In this document: positions 50,660 through 59,891 of the stretch, piece after piece
Numbering within the stretch: the first letter of the stretch is position 1
How the letters are laid out: every line of letters starts with the position of its first letter
Source of the DNA: Streptomyces griseiscabiei
Lineage (GTDB): Bacteria > Actinomycetota > Actinomycetes > Streptomycetales > Streptomycetaceae
Assembly (NCBI RefSeq): GCF_020010925.1
Contig: NZ_JAGJBZ010000002.1
Coordinates: forward strand, 3,038,001 to 3,102,000
Direction: 5' to 3'
DNA length: 64,000 nt
Translations under genes and position numbers: made by a program
Notes under the pieces: model-generated
The model's database searches: none
The model's input: the letters and a program-made list of their open reading frames with translations, nothing else
Told to the model about the DNA's origin: nothing

Positions 50660-51472
50660 TCACTCGGACTCGGCGGCCTCGGACGAGGCCTGGTGCTGCT
50701 CCCGCGGCTGGTCCTGGGCGGGTTCCTGGGTGTCGGGGGCGGTGTAGTAGACGGACGAACCCTGCCTGGTGCGCTGCGCGTTGCTCTTGGCCACCAGGCC
50801 TTCGAGGGTGGTGCGCACGACGTTGGTCTGGATACGGCGGTCGGGGTGCGCCTGGGTGAGCGCGGTGGCGACCTCGGCGGCGGAACGCGGTTCGCTCTGC
50901 TCGGTCAGGTGACGGCGGATCAGCTCGACGAGAGTGGGCTGTGTCTTCTTGGCGGGCGCGGGCTTGGCCGCCGTGGTCTTGGCCGCCGTGCTCTCGGCCG
51001 TGGAGCTCTTCGCAGTCGCGGTCTTCGCCGGGGCGGCTTCGGCCGTCGCGGTCTTGGCCTGGGTCTTGGCCTGGGCCTTGGGCTTGGTGGCGGCGGGCTT
51101 CTTCGCCTGCTTGCCGGTCTGCGGGGCCGGAGCCTTCTTCGCTCGTGTCCGCTTGCCGGACGTCGGAGCGGTGGCGGTGGCGGTGGGGGTGGCGGTCTTC
51201 TGCCGGGGTACGGACGGCGCCGCGACCTCCTCGGTCACGGAAACCGGTTCGGCGGCTGATCCGGCGGCGGGCCCGGGAGTCACGACGCCCAGTGCCTGCT
51301 GCATGTTCGCCAGCACGCTCCGGTCCTGCTGGAGGCTCTGGAGCTGCTCCTGCAGAGCGTCGATCTCCTGGCGAAGACGCTCCTGCTCCTTCGCGTTGCG
51401 TTCGAGGTCGGCGGAGACCTGGGCGGTGTACTGGGCCTTGAGGTCGGTTGTCTCCGAAGGTGTTTCGGTCAT
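50660..51472 (-). CDS. Coiled-coil / Lys-Ala-rich linker / winged-helix protein
   Basis: The protein has 270 residues from ATG 51472 with GGGAGG upstream. Residues of about 10-55 form a likely coiled coil (RLRQEIDALQEQLQSLQQD). Residues of about 90-185 are a Lys/Ala/Thr/Pro-rich tail-like stretch of AKT and PAK repeats, as in histone H1. Residues 190-255 look like a winged helix (LVELIRRHLTEQSEP, then TNVVRTTLEGLVAKS). It may be a nucleoid or regulatory DNA-binding protein. No named family is assigned. It ends 22 nt after gudD, convergently. Confidence 0.75.
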   Translation of the reverse strand: MTETPSETTDLKAQYTAQVSADLERNAKEQERLRQEIDALQEQLQSLQQDRSVLANMQQALGVVTPGPAAGSAAEPVSVTEEVAAPSVPRQKTATPTATATAPTSGKRTRAKKAPAPQTGKQAKKPAATKPKAQAKTQAKTATAEAAPAKTATAKSSTAESTAAKTTAAKPAPAKKTQPTLVELIRRHLTEQSEPRSAAEVATALTQAHPDRRIQTNVVRTTLEGLVAKSNAQRTRQGSSVYYTAPDTQEPAQDQPREQHQASSEAAESE

Positions 51473-51785
51473 GGTGGTTACCTCCCGGCAACGAATGGGG
51501 TGTGTGCGGATGTTACTCACCCTCCCTGTCTCACCGTTCGTGAGTCCGCGCAGATTCCCACGGAGAGGTGGAGTACGGCAGCCGGTATGTCTGTGGTCCG
51601 CGGCCGACGGGATTCCCACGAAGGAGCGACGGCGCGGACCCGCTGTCTGGCTGCGTGGACCGGTGAAGAGTGCCAGGCTTGACGTGTGTCCCGGTATTCA
51701 CCGGGGTGACGAGCGTGTCCGGGCAGCGGCGACGGCAGCCGCGGGGCCATGGGCACGGCCATCACCTGTCGGAAGGTGGCAGACA
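51473..51785. other. Divergent intergenic region without a gene
   Basis: The 313 nt between the winged-helix gene and the VOC gene hold no credible ORF. A CTCAC/GTGAG inverted repeat (51530-51544) and two copies of GATTCCCACG (51553 and 51611) are present. I could not place a confident promoter. Confidence 0.5.
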
Positions 51786-52253
51786 GTGAGCACACAGCCC
51801 TTCTCCGAGGACTATCCCCGGCTCACGCCGTACCTCTGCGTGGACGGCGCGGCGGCCGGGATCGACTTCTACATCGCCGTCCTGGGCGCCACGGAACGCA
51901 TGCGGATGGCGTCGCCCGACGGCAAGGTCCACCACGCCGAGCTGGAGATCGGCAACTCGGTCGTCATGGTCGCGGACGAGTTCCCGGACCTGGGGTTCCG
52001 CAGTCCGAAGACGCTCGGCGGGACACCGGTGAACCTGTATGTGTACGTCGAGGACGTCGACGAGGTGTTCGCCGCCGCCCTGTCCCTGGGCGCGACCGAG
52101 GTGACCGCGGTCAAGGACGAGTTCTACGGCGACCGGGTCGGGCAGTTCGAGGACCCCTTCGGCCACCGGTGGCATGTCGCCACACATGTGGAGGACATCT
52201 CGCCGGAGGAGATGGAGAAGCGCGCCAGGGAGGCCATGCCGGGCGGGGACTGA
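51786..52253 (+). CDS. VOC/glyoxalase superfamily protein (PhnB-like)
   Basis: The protein has 155 residues from GTG 51786 with GGAAGG upstream. It has two beta-alpha-beta-beta-beta repeats: TPYLCVDGAAAGIDFYIAVLGA, then VNLYVYVEDVDEVFAAALSLGA. The end DPFGHRWHVATH supplies a histidine and is typical of PhnB-like VOC proteins. Metal ligands are partial. Function unknown; bleomycin-type binding or demethylase-like roles are possible. Confidence 0.82.
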   Translation: MSTQPFSEDYPRLTPYLCVDGAAAGIDFYIAVLGATERMRMASPDGKVHHAELEIGNSVVMVADEFPDLGFRSPKTLGGTPVNLYVYVEDVDEVFAAALSLGATEVTAVKDEFYGDRVGQFEDPFGHRWHVATHVEDISPEEMEKRAREAMPGGD

Positions 52254-52256
52254 GCC

Positions 52257-52276
52257 GGGCGGGGACCGCCCCGCCC
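52257..52276. terminator. Hairpin between convergent VOC and propeller-protein genes
   Basis: A perfect 8-bp stem (52257-52264 with 52269-52276) with loop ACCG occupies nearly the whole 29-nt gap. Confidence 0.7.
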
Positions 52277-52282
52277 CGGGTG

Positions 52283-53263
52283 TCAGTAGTACCGCCGGTG
52301 CCACTCGCCGGTGGTGAGGTCGAGTTCCGAGTACGCGGCCTCGCCGGGTGTCTCGGTCACGTAGACGCGGCTCTCTCCCCCGGTGATCGACCACGGGACG
52401 AGGTCGGCGCGCAGTGTCCTCGGGCCCTCCGGGGTCAGCTCCAGGACGCCGCCCTTCGGTGCGGCGAGGAACAGGCGGCCGTCGACATGCGCGAGGTCGA
52501 TGACGGGGATGTCGTAGCGGCCCAGTACCGAGAAGCCATGGGCCGCCGAGCCACGCAGTACGCGCCCGCCCCGGGACTTGCCGGAGAGGTAGACCCGCCC
52601 GGTCTCGTCGAAGGCGATACCGGACAGCAGGTCGCCCGCGTCGGGTCCGTCGGGATCCGTGAGCCGGGTCCATCCGGCGCCGTCGAAGTGCAGCATCGTG
52701 CCGTGGCGGCCGACCGCGTAGACGTCGTCGCGTGCCCGGCCGCGCAGGGCGCCGACGGACGCGCCGCCCCCTGGCCGGAACTGCGACCAGTCGCCGCCGT
52801 TCCAGTGGTAGAGGACGCCACCGAAGGTCGCGACATGCACGTCGTCGTCCGAAGTCCCCCAGATCGCCGTCGGGTTGGGCCGCGCCCGATCGTGCTCCTG
52901 CGGCGGCAGCGCGGCGTGGTGCCAGACCACCCCGCCCTCCGGTGTCTCGAACTCCAGGTCCGACGGCATGACCTCCGGCCACGACACCGGGGCGCTGGTC
53001 CAGATCAGACCGGTACTGCTCGCCGTCCACACATGACCGTTCGGCGAACACCACAGCTCGCGGAGCGTGTCGTTGGTGGCGAGGATGTTCTCCGCCGGCC
53101 CGTCGCCGCCGACCGGACGACGGAACACATAGCCCGCCGCGTTCCCCGCGTGGCCGGGCCGGTAGGTGATCAACAGGAAGTACACCGTGCCACCGGTCTC
53201 CTGGACGACGACGATGTCCTCGACGAAGTCGTTCGAGAGCCCGTCGGCGGCGTCGTCGGACAT
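52283..53263 (-). CDS. Beta-propeller-like hypothetical protein, cytoplasmic
   Basis: The protein has 326 residues from ATG 53263. Repeated units of about 40 residues hold motifs such as GTSDDDVHVATFGGVLYHWNG, DDVYAVGRHGTMLHFDGAGW and DETGRVYLSG, consistent with a propeller of WD/YVTN-like blades. No signal peptide is visible. No family name is assigned. A second, secreted propeller-like protein lies nearby (54548) with a methyltransferase gene between them, all on the minus strand. Confidence 0.7.
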   Translation of the reverse strand: MSDDAADGLSNDFVEDIVVVQETGGTVYFLLITYRPGHAGNAAGYVFRRPVGGDGPAENILATNDTLRELWCSPNGHVWTASSTGLIWTSAPVSWPEVMPSDLEFETPEGGVVWHHAALPPQEHDRARPNPTAIWGTSDDDVHVATFGGVLYHWNGGDWSQFRPGGGASVGALRGRARDDVYAVGRHGTMLHFDGAGWTRLTDPDGPDAGDLLSGIAFDETGRVYLSGKSRGGRVLRGSAAHGFSVLGRYDIPVIDLAHVDGRLFLAAPKGGVLELTPEGPRTLRADLVPWSITGGESRVYVTETPGEAAYSELDLTTGEWHRRYY

Positions 53264-53463
53264 CGGGCAGCCCCTCACACTCGGCGTGGCGTGACGTGGC
53301 GCCGTGCACCACGTTCGACCGCACGATAGACGCGGCCGGCCGCACTCCCGTCCCCGGTCCGGCCCCGCCACCGGGGAATCAGTGACTGGTTACGTGCTTC
53401 CACCTATGTGCGGTACTTCTGCGCCCGTCCGGCCCGACCCGGAGCGACGTGGGACGGGGCAGC

Positions 53464-54354
53464 TCAGCGCGGGCCCGCCCCCGGCTTCCGGCCCCAGGCG
53501 GTGAGCATGCCGGCCGACAGCGCGGTGCACTCGTCGGAGTCGAGGTAGCGGATCGCCTCGTCGAGCGTCGCGTCGTCGACCAGGCCGGTCGCGACCATCG
53601 CCGCTCTGCTCCGCTCCCAGGTGTCGGCCCAGAAGCGGCTGAGCGGGCTTCCCGGCAGCAGGGGCGGCACATGGACCTCGGCGGCGACGGGCATGAGTCC
53701 TGCCGCACGCAGCAGGCGCGGGTAGGAGGGCACCCAGGAGACGTCGGTGCCGATGGTGTCCCGCAGCCCCTGCCACATCGCCCGCATCGCCGTGTCGTAC
53801 GGCGTAGCGGGCGTCCGGCCGCTCGCGACCCCGGTCGGAGCCGCTGGAGCCGCCGGAGCCGCCGGAGCTGTCGGGACGGTCACGTGCGTGAGGTCGATGG
53901 CGTCGCTCAGGACCAGTACACCGCCTGGCTCGACGAGTTCGGCCAGTGTCGCGACCAGACGGTCACGCTCGGGCAGATGCATCAGGACGAAGCGCGCGTG
54001 GACGAGCCGGAAGCGGCCGGGGGAGAAGTCCGGGGCGGTGATGTCGGCCTCCAGCACGTCCAGCCCGGGCACGGGGCGCGCGGCGAGGAACCGTACGTCG
54101 CGGTCCACCGCGAGCACACTCTCGACCCCGCCCTCGTCCAGCAGCCGCCGCGAGACCGTGCCCGTGCCGGCCCCCACATCGAGGCAGCGCCACCCGGGTC
54201 CGACCCCGAGTGCCCGGAACCGCGCCATGCTGACGTCGTCGTAGGCGAGAGCGCCGTAGTCGATCCGCTCACCCTCACCGGCCAGCTCCGGACGGAAGAC
54301 GTCCTCTCCGTAGCGGCCCCCGCCCGGCCCGTCCCCGCGCACCGCGCCGGTCAC
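53464..54354 (-). CDS. Class I SAM-dependent methyltransferase
   Basis: The protein has 296 residues from GTG 54354, chosen because RYGEDVFRPELAGEGERI near the start is typical of relatives; ATG 54423 is an alternative, and neither has a strong ribosome site. The SAM motif is CLDVGAGTGTVSRRL, then VLAVDRDVRFLA, with a run ending HARFVLMHLPERD later. A Pro/Ala repeat (APAAPAAP) interrupts the core and may be a disordered loop. The substrate is unknown. Confidence 0.75.
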   Translation of the reverse strand: MTGAVRGDGPGGGRYGEDVFRPELAGEGERIDYGALAYDDVSMARFRALGVGPGWRCLDVGAGTGTVSRRLLDEGGVESVLAVDRDVRFLAARPVPGLDVLEADITAPDFSPGRFRLVHARFVLMHLPERDRLVATLAELVEPGGVLVLSDAIDLTHVTVPTAPAAPAAPAAPTGVASGRTPATPYDTAMRAMWQGLRDTIGTDVSWVPSYPRLLRAAGLMPVAAEVHVPPLLPGSPLSRFWADTWERSRAAMVATGLVDDATLDEAIRYLDSDECTALSAGMLTAWGRKPGAGPR

Positions 54355-54547
54355 ATCGCACCCGGCACGGTGCCGAGACAGGATGCCTGCGGGTCGTCGT
54401 ACGTGTGCATGGCGGGACCTCATCGCTCGGTGGGCGGGGTGGTGGTGCCGGGCGGCGCGAACCGACGGCGCCGCCCCACCGATCCTCCTCCGGCATCGGT
54501 CCACGAGGCCGAGGCGCGCCGGGCCCCGGCCGATCGGCACAGGTGCG

Positions 54548-55678
54548 TCAGGACCGCAGGTGCTCGGTATAGGCCTCGGTCGGCGGGTAGGGCGCGGGGC
54601 GGGTCATGCCCACCGACCAGAAGCCCGTGGTCCCGGGAACGGCGGTGACGTCGTTGAGATACGGCGCCGGGGCGGGGCCGGCCGGACCGCGGACGACGGT
54701 CCAGGTGTCGCCGTCGCGCCGGAGGTACGTACTGCGGCTCTGGTCCTGGTAGTTCCAGCCCGAGATCCACGCGGCGCGGCCCCGCGCATCGCCCGCGATG
54801 CCGGTCAGCGACCCGAGGGTGAAGCCCGCTTCGACCCTGGTCCAGGCCGTGCCGTCCCAGTGGGCGAGGGCGGGGTTGCCGGGACGCCCGACCGGCCCGC
54901 CGACGCCGGCCTCGGTGCCCACCGCCCATACGTCGTCCGGGCCGGCCGCGTGCAGATCGGCGATGCCGAGCCGCAGCCCCGCGATCGGCGGCAGGGCCGT
55001 CCACGCCCCGTCCCAGCGGGCCACGGTCCCGGACCAGCCGCCGCCGTTGGACTGGTCGCCGCCCACCCAGACCTCGCCCCGCGAGCGCACCACGACCCGG
55101 TAGAGGTTCACGCTCGCGACGGGCAGGGGGTCCAGCCAGCGCCAGCGTCGCCCGTCCCCGTGCAGCAGTCGGGCGGCGCCGCCCCGGCTGCCGCAGATCC
55201 ACACCTGCCGGTCGCGCCCGACCGCCACCGAGTTGAGCCGTACGTCCGGCTCGCCCCGGCCGGGGAAGTCGGCCTCGCACCAGGTGGTGCCGTTCCAGCG
55301 CAGCAACGGGCTGCCGTCCCCGGTGGGCAGGCCCACACTCCAGGCCGCGTTCGCCCGTACACCGGCGACATCGGTCAACCGGGTGTGGGCGAGATGGGAC
55401 AGGTCGGTCTTCGTCCAGGCGGTGCCGTTCCACAGCATGGCCAGCGGCCGCTGCTGGGCCTGGGGGACGAGGTTCTCCTCGCCCACGGCCCAGGCGAGCC
55501 GGGGCCCGGCGACGGCGACGCTGCGCAATTGCGCGGCGGGAACGCTGCCGGGAGCGGGCACGGCCTGCCAGTCCCGCACACGGGGTGCCCGGGCACCGGC
55601 CAACGCCGGTGTCGGGGCACCGAGCGCCAACCCCGAGAGCGCGCCGACGGTGCCTGCCACAAATCGCCTTCGTCTCAC
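54548..55678 (-). CDS. Secreted (Tat-type signal) propeller-like protein
   Basis: The protein has 376 residues from GTG 55678 with GGAGGG eight nt upstream; the ATG 42 nt earlier lacks this. The N-terminus, RRRRF plus a hydrophobic core ending PALA, fits a twin-arginine signal. The mature part has repeats with LWNGTAW, RWNGTTW and HWDGTAW, each followed by a DVWAVG-like strand, so a propeller fold is likely. Similar proteins are annotated only as hypothetical. It is divergent from the acyl-CoA synthetase gene across 198 nt. Confidence 0.72.
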   Translation of the reverse strand: MRRRRFVAGTVGALSGLALGAPTPALAGARAPRVRDWQAVPAPGSVPAAQLRSVAVAGPRLAWAVGEENLVPQAQQRPLAMLWNGTAWTKTDLSHLAHTRLTDVAGVRANAAWSVGLPTGDGSPLLRWNGTTWCEADFPGRGEPDVRLNSVAVGRDRQVWICGSRGGAARLLHGDGRRWRWLDPLPVASVNLYRVVVRSRGEVWVGGDQSNGGGWSGTVARWDGAWTALPPIAGLRLGIADLHAAGPDDVWAVGTEAGVGGPVGRPGNPALAHWDGTAWTRVEAGFTLGSLTGIAGDARGRAAWISGWNYQDQSRSTYLRRDGDTWTVVRGPAGPAPAPYLNDVTAVPGTTGFWSVGMTRPAPYPPTEAYTEHLRS

Positions 55679-55876
55679 TGCGTAATCCCTCCGGACGGTC
55701 GCGCGGACAGGAGGAACCACCGTGAATCAGTGAACCCGAAACTTCTAGCTATGTACGTGACAAACCGTGCGGTACTCGATCGGGTGACGAACCAGCGGTG
55801 TGTGCCGCCCGTTGTGCGAGGAACAACCTGTGGCAAGTGACCAGTGACCGACCACGAATGACGAGTGGGGAGACAG

Positions 55877-57418
55877 ATGCGCGTTCCGATGACCATTGCC
55901 GACTTCCTGGACCGGGCCGAGCAGGGGTTCGCCGACAGCCCCGGGGTGATCGACGAGCCGGACCAGCCCGCGACGCCGGTCGCGCCCTCGACGTACGGGC
56001 GGCTGGGTGAGCGGGTGCGGGCCTGGCAGGCGGGGCTGGACGCGCTGGGCGTCGGGGAGGGCGAGCGGGTGGCGGTGGTCAGCCACAACTCGGCCCGGAT
56101 GCTGGAGCTGCTGTTCGCGGTGCCGATGAGCGGGCGGATCTGTGTGCCGGTCAACTTCCGTCTGAAGGCGGAGGAGATCGAGTACGTGGTCCGGCAGAGC
56201 GGTGCCTCGGTGCTGCTCGTCGACCCCGAGGTGCAGGACACCGTGGCCGGGGTGAAGGCGGCCCACCGGTTCACGCTGGGGGAGCAGACGGAGAGCGAGC
56301 TGATGCGGTTCGGGGTGGAGCCGAGGCGCTGGTCGAACCCGGACGAGGACGCCACCGCGACGATCAACTACACGTCCGGAACGACCGCACGCCCCAAGGG
56401 AGTTCAGCTCACGCACCGCAACATCTGGGTGAACGGCCTCACCTTCGGACTGCACACCCGGGCCTGGGAGCGGGACGTCTATCTGCACACGTTGCCGATG
56501 TTCCACTGCAACGGCTGGGGGATGCCGTTCGTGATGGCCGGGCTGGGCGCCGAGCAGGTGGTGCTGCGCAAGGTCGACGGCGCCGAGATCCTGCGCCGGG
56601 TGGACCGGCACGGTGTGACGCTGATGTGCGGTGCGCCGGCGGTGTGGAACGCGGTCCTCGACGCGGCGGCCGACTGGGAGGGCCCGGTACCGGGGCGTGA
56701 CCGGGTACGGATCGTGTGCGCGGGCGCGCCGCCGCCGAGCCGGATGATCCAGCGGGTCGGCGAGGAACTGGGATGGGAGTTCACCCAGATCTACGGTCTG
56801 ACGGAGACCTCACCGCTGCTGACGTTCAACCGCGCCCGGCCCGGCGACGAGGCCCTGCCGGGCGAGGAGCGGGCGCGGAAGCTGTCGCGCGCCGGACTCC
56901 CCGCGCTCGGGGTGAAGCTCGAAGTGGCCGACTCCGGTGAGGTGTTGGCACGCTCGAACGTGGTCCTCGACGGCTACTGGGAGAAGCCCGAGGAGACGGC
57001 GGCCGTGTTGGAGGACGGCTGGTTCCACACGGGCGACGGCGGGACCCTCGACCCCGTGGACGGACATCTCACGATCTCGGACCGGAAGAAGGACGTCATC
57101 ATCACCGGCGGCGAGAACGTGTCGTCGATCGAGGTCGAGGACACGATCTTCAGTCACCCCGGGGTGGCCGAGGTCGCCGTCATCGGGGTGCCGGACACCA
57201 AGTGGGGCGAGACGATCAAGGCGCTGATCGTCCGTGCCGACGGTGCGACGGTCGGCGAGGCGGAGATCATCGCGCACTGCAAGGAGCGGCTCGCCGGGTA
57301 CAAGGCCCCGACGAGCGTGGAGTTCCGCGACGCCATTCCACGGACGGCGACGGGAAAGATCCAGAAGTTCAAGCTCCGCGAGCCGTACTGGGCCGGGCAG
57401 TCCCGGAACGTCAACTGA
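55877..57418 (+). CDS. Acyl-CoA synthetase (ANL superfamily)
   Basis: The protein has 513 residues from ATG 55877; ATG 55889 is an alternative. The AMP-binding motif NYTSGTTARPKGVQLTHRN is near residue 166, YGLTETSP near 303, GWFHTGDGG near 380 and the C-terminal lysine motif PRTATGKIQKFKLRE near 490. All catalytic motifs are intact. It activates a carboxylic acid, probably a medium or long chain fatty acid, as CoA thioester via an acyl-adenylate. A TetR gene follows on the same strand and may sense the acyl-CoA. Confidence 0.88.
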   Translation: MRVPMTIADFLDRAEQGFADSPGVIDEPDQPATPVAPSTYGRLGERVRAWQAGLDALGVGEGERVAVVSHNSARMLELLFAVPMSGRICVPVNFRLKAEEIEYVVRQSGASVLLVDPEVQDTVAGVKAAHRFTLGEQTESELMRFGVEPRRWSNPDEDATATINYTSGTTARPKGVQLTHRNIWVNGLTFGLHTRAWERDVYLHTLPMFHCNGWGMPFVMAGLGAEQVVLRKVDGAEILRRVDRHGVTLMCGAPAVWNAVLDAAADWEGPVPGRDRVRIVCAGAPPPSRMIQRVGEELGWEFTQIYGLTETSPLLTFNRARPGDEALPGEERARKLSRAGLPALGVKLEVADSGEVLARSNVVLDGYWEKPEETAAVLEDGWFHTGDGGTLDPVDGHLTISDRKKDVIITGGENVSSIEVEDTIFSHPGVAEVAVIGVPDTKWGETIKALIVRADGATVGEAEIIAHCKERLAGYKAPTSVEFRDAIPRTATGKIQKFKLREPYWAGQSRNVN

Positions 57419-57605
57419 ACCGCCGTGCCGGCCAGGGCCCCGGCCGTGTCGGGTCCTAGTCCCAACAGCCGAGGCGGGCCGGGACCGCGGTCGCATCCCG
57501 GCATCGCCGCACCTCGCTAGCCTGGCCGTCGGCCGCGCCCCGGCGGACCCGGGGACCACGTTCTCACGCATCGCAGCAGTACGTACGCCTGACGGGAGAT
57601 GGTCG

Positions 57606-58316
57606 ATGGCAGCACCGGACGTCAGCGCGGCCGCCGTCGAACGCGCCGACGGGTCGTGCTCCGGCGAACGTGCCGACGCCGCTCGCAACCGCGCCCGGCT
57701 GCTGGAGGCCGCCCACCGTCTGGTCGTCGAGTGCGGCGCGGAGCACATGACGATGGAGGCGGTCGCGAAAGAGGCGGGCGTGGGGAAGGGAACCCTCTTC
57801 CGCCGGTTCGGCGACCGGGACGGCCTGCTGTGCGCGCTCCTCGACGAGGTCGAGGCGGAGTTCCACGAGGCCTACCTCACCGGCCCGCCGCCCCTGGGCC
57901 CCGGAGCGCCCGCGGCGGACCGGCTGACGGCCTTCGGATGCACCCTGATCGCCCGCATCGCCGCGGCCGAGGACCTCGGCGCGTCCCTGGCCCGCCGGCT
58001 CCGCCTGCGTGACCGCAACGCCTCCGAGACGGGGCGCGCCTTCCACCGTCACGTCGCGGCCCTGCTGCGGGAAGCGGGAGTCGATGCGGACCACGACCTC
58101 CTGGCCCACGCCCTGCTGGCCTGCACGACCTTCGGGACGGCGGACTGTCCGGGGCACGAGGACGACGTCTCCACCGAGCGCCTCCAGGCCACCTGGACGG
58201 ATCTCGTACGCCGGGTGACCCGGCCGGAGGGCCCCACGGCAGCCGCGGACGCCCCCACCGTCCGACAGCCGGGCCGGCCAGGTCGGTCGCTTCGGCCCGC
58301 TCCGCCCGGCCGGTAG
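57606..58316 (+). CDS. TetR-family regulator
   Basis: The protein has 236 residues from ATG 57606 with GGGAG upstream. The helix-turn-helix (MTMEAVAKEAGVGKGTLFRRFGDRD form) lies near residues 55-75. The C-terminal part is a variable ligand-binding domain with a disordered Pro/Arg tail. It lies 187 nt after the acyl-CoA synthetase gene, a plausible target. Convergent with the SDR gene, 1 nt apart. Confidence 0.85.
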   Translation: MAAPDVSAAAVERADGSCSGERADAARNRARLLEAAHRLVVECGAEHMTMEAVAKEAGVGKGTLFRRFGDRDGLLCALLDEVEAEFHEAYLTGPPPLGPGAPAADRLTAFGCTLIARIAAAEDLGASLARRLRLRDRNASETGRAFHRHVAALLREAGVDADHDLLAHALLACTTFGTADCPGHEDDVSTERLQATWTDLVRRVTRPEGPTAAADAPTVRQPGRPGRSLRPAPPGR

Positions 58317-58317
58317 G

Positions 58318-59025
58318 TCAGAGCGACGCCCCGGCGCACTGGACGAGTTGCTGGCCGGTGATCGCGCCGCCCTCCGGGCCGAGGAGGAACGCCGTCAGAC
58401 CGGCCACCTCGTCGGGCGAGACGAACCGGCCGAGGGGCGGCGTGGCCGGGGGCGTACGGGCGCGCGCGGGATCGGACAGCATCGGTGTGTCGGTCGGACC
58501 GGGGGCGACCACGTTGACGGTGATGCCCCGGCCGGACAGTTCGGCGGCCCAGGACCGCGCCAGCGCGGGCAGGGCGGCCTTGGTCGCGGCGTACTGGCTC
58601 TTGCCGGGAACCCCGGTCGCGGTGCGGCTGCCGACGAGGACCACGCGGGCTCCGTCGGGCAGCCGGCCGGCGAGCGCGTCGAGCAGGACCACGGCGGCCT
58701 GGACGTGCACCCGCCACATCAACTCGCCGTCGTCGGACGAGAGTTCGCCGAGCGGTGCCGAGCGCTGGAGACCGGCGGCGTGCACGACCGCGTCGGGCGC
58801 GGGCAGCCCTTCGAGGGCGGTCGGCAGCGTGGCGGGCTCCGCCAGGTCCGCCCGCAGCCAGGTCAGCCCGGCCGCGGGTACGGGCGGGCGGCGGCTGATC
58901 CCGGTCACCCGCCACCCCTCGCGCAGCAGCCGCCGGCAGATCGCCTCCCCGATCCCCGAACTGACCCCGGTGACGAGCGCGTGCGGCGACGGTTCGGCCC
59001 GCCCACCGGCCTCCCGGACGGTCAT
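58318..59025 (-). CDS. Short-chain dehydrogenase/reductase
   Basis: The protein has 235 residues from ATG 59025. TGVSSGIGEA is the dinucleotide motif and SQYAATK supplies the catalytic Tyr-x-x-x-Lys. The end GAITGQQLVQCAGA is SDR-like. Its start overlaps the deoR stop by 4 nt, so it is translationally coupled to the sugar-acid operon. It could oxidise or epimerise a four-carbon acid. The substrate is not established. Confidence 0.86.
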   Translation of the reverse strand: MTVREAGGRAEPSPHALVTGVSSGIGEAICRRLLREGWRVTGISRRPPVPAAGLTWLRADLAEPATLPTALEGLPAPDAVVHAAGLQRSAPLGELSSDDGELMWRVHVQAAVVLLDALAGRLPDGARVVLVGSRTATGVPGKSQYAATKAALPALARSWAAELSGRGITVNVVAPGPTDTPMLSDPARARTPPATPPLGRFVSPDEVAGLTAFLLGPEGGAITGQQLVQCAGASL

Positions 59026-59834
59026 GCGGCCGACGCCCTGTGCTCCGGTTCCGGAGTCGGCGGTACCTCGGCCAGCACCACCTCGACGCCGCGCCCCCGC
59101 AGGTCGTCCACGATCGACGGGTCGGCGTCGGTGTCCGTGACCAGGGTCCAGCCGGCGGGGAGCGTCGCCCAGGCGTGGAACGGACGGCGACCGAGCTTGG
59201 CCGCGTGGGCGAGGACGTACACCCGGTCGGCGCGGCGGGCCATCAGTTCCTTCAGCCGGGTCTGCCGCAGATCGGCCTCGCAGATGCCGTGCTCGGGGGA
59301 GATGCCGTCGGTGCCGAGGAAGACCCGGTCGAACGTCATACGTTCCAGGGCCGCCTCGGTCAGCGGGCCGACGAAGCCCTGGCTGAGCGGGCGTAGCGTG
59401 CCGCCGAGGCATTCGACGTGCACGGTCTCGACGTCGGAGAGTTCTTGAAGGGCCGTCAGCCCCGTGGTGGCGACGGTGAGTTCCTTCGCCGCGCGCAGTT
59501 CGTGGGCGAGGGCGCCCACCGTCGATCCGGCGTCCAGCAGCACGGTCTCACCGGCGCGGACCTCGGCGGCGGCCCTGCGGGCGATGGCGCGCTTGGCCTC
59601 GAACGCCTCGCCCGTGCGCTGCCGCAGCGACGCCTCGGGGTGGGCGGTGAGCGCCATCGCGCCGCCGTAGGTGCGGGCCAGCCGGCCGTCGGCGGTCAGC
59701 TTCGCGAGGTCGCGGCGGATCGTGGAGGGTGTGACGCCGAAGCGCCGGGACAACTCCTCGACGCTGGTGAGGCCGGTGGTGGTGGCCACATGCAGGATGC
59801 GTTCGCGCCGGGCCTTGGAGCTGAGGGGAGACAT
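59022..59834 (-). CDS. DeoR-family transcriptional regulator
   Basis: The protein has 270 residues. The N-terminal helix-turn-helix (SVEELSRRFGVTPSTIRRDL, about 24-43) precedes a DeoR sugar-phosphate sensor domain with LLDAGSTVGALAHEL and VFLGTDGIS. It is downstream of the kinase-PdxA frame and overlaps the SDR gene. It probably represses this module through the tandem near-palindromes at 62370-62409, responding to a phosphorylated intermediate. The start is ATG 59834. Confidence 0.87.
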   Translation of the reverse strand: MSPLSSKARRERILHVATTTGLTSVEELSRRFGVTPSTIRRDLAKLTADGRLARTYGGAMALTAHPEASLRQRTGEAFEAKRAIARRAAAEVRAGETVLLDAGSTVGALAHELRAAKELTVATTGLTALQELSDVETVHVECLGGTLRPLSQGFVGPLTEAALERMTFDRVFLGTDGISPEHGICEADLRQTRLKELMARRADRVYVLAHAAKLGRRPFHAWATLPAGWTLVTDTDADPSIVDDLRGRGVEVVLAEVPPTPEPEHRASAA

Positions 59835-59891
59835 GTGTCGTGGAGTCCTTCTCTGCGCGGGAGACGGGCCGCGGGCCGCTGGACGGTGGCC

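Noticed and set aside
51530..51621. Short inverted and direct repeats before the VOC gene as an operator
   Set aside because: They are short, not positioned against a promoter I can identify, and of a length expected by chance.
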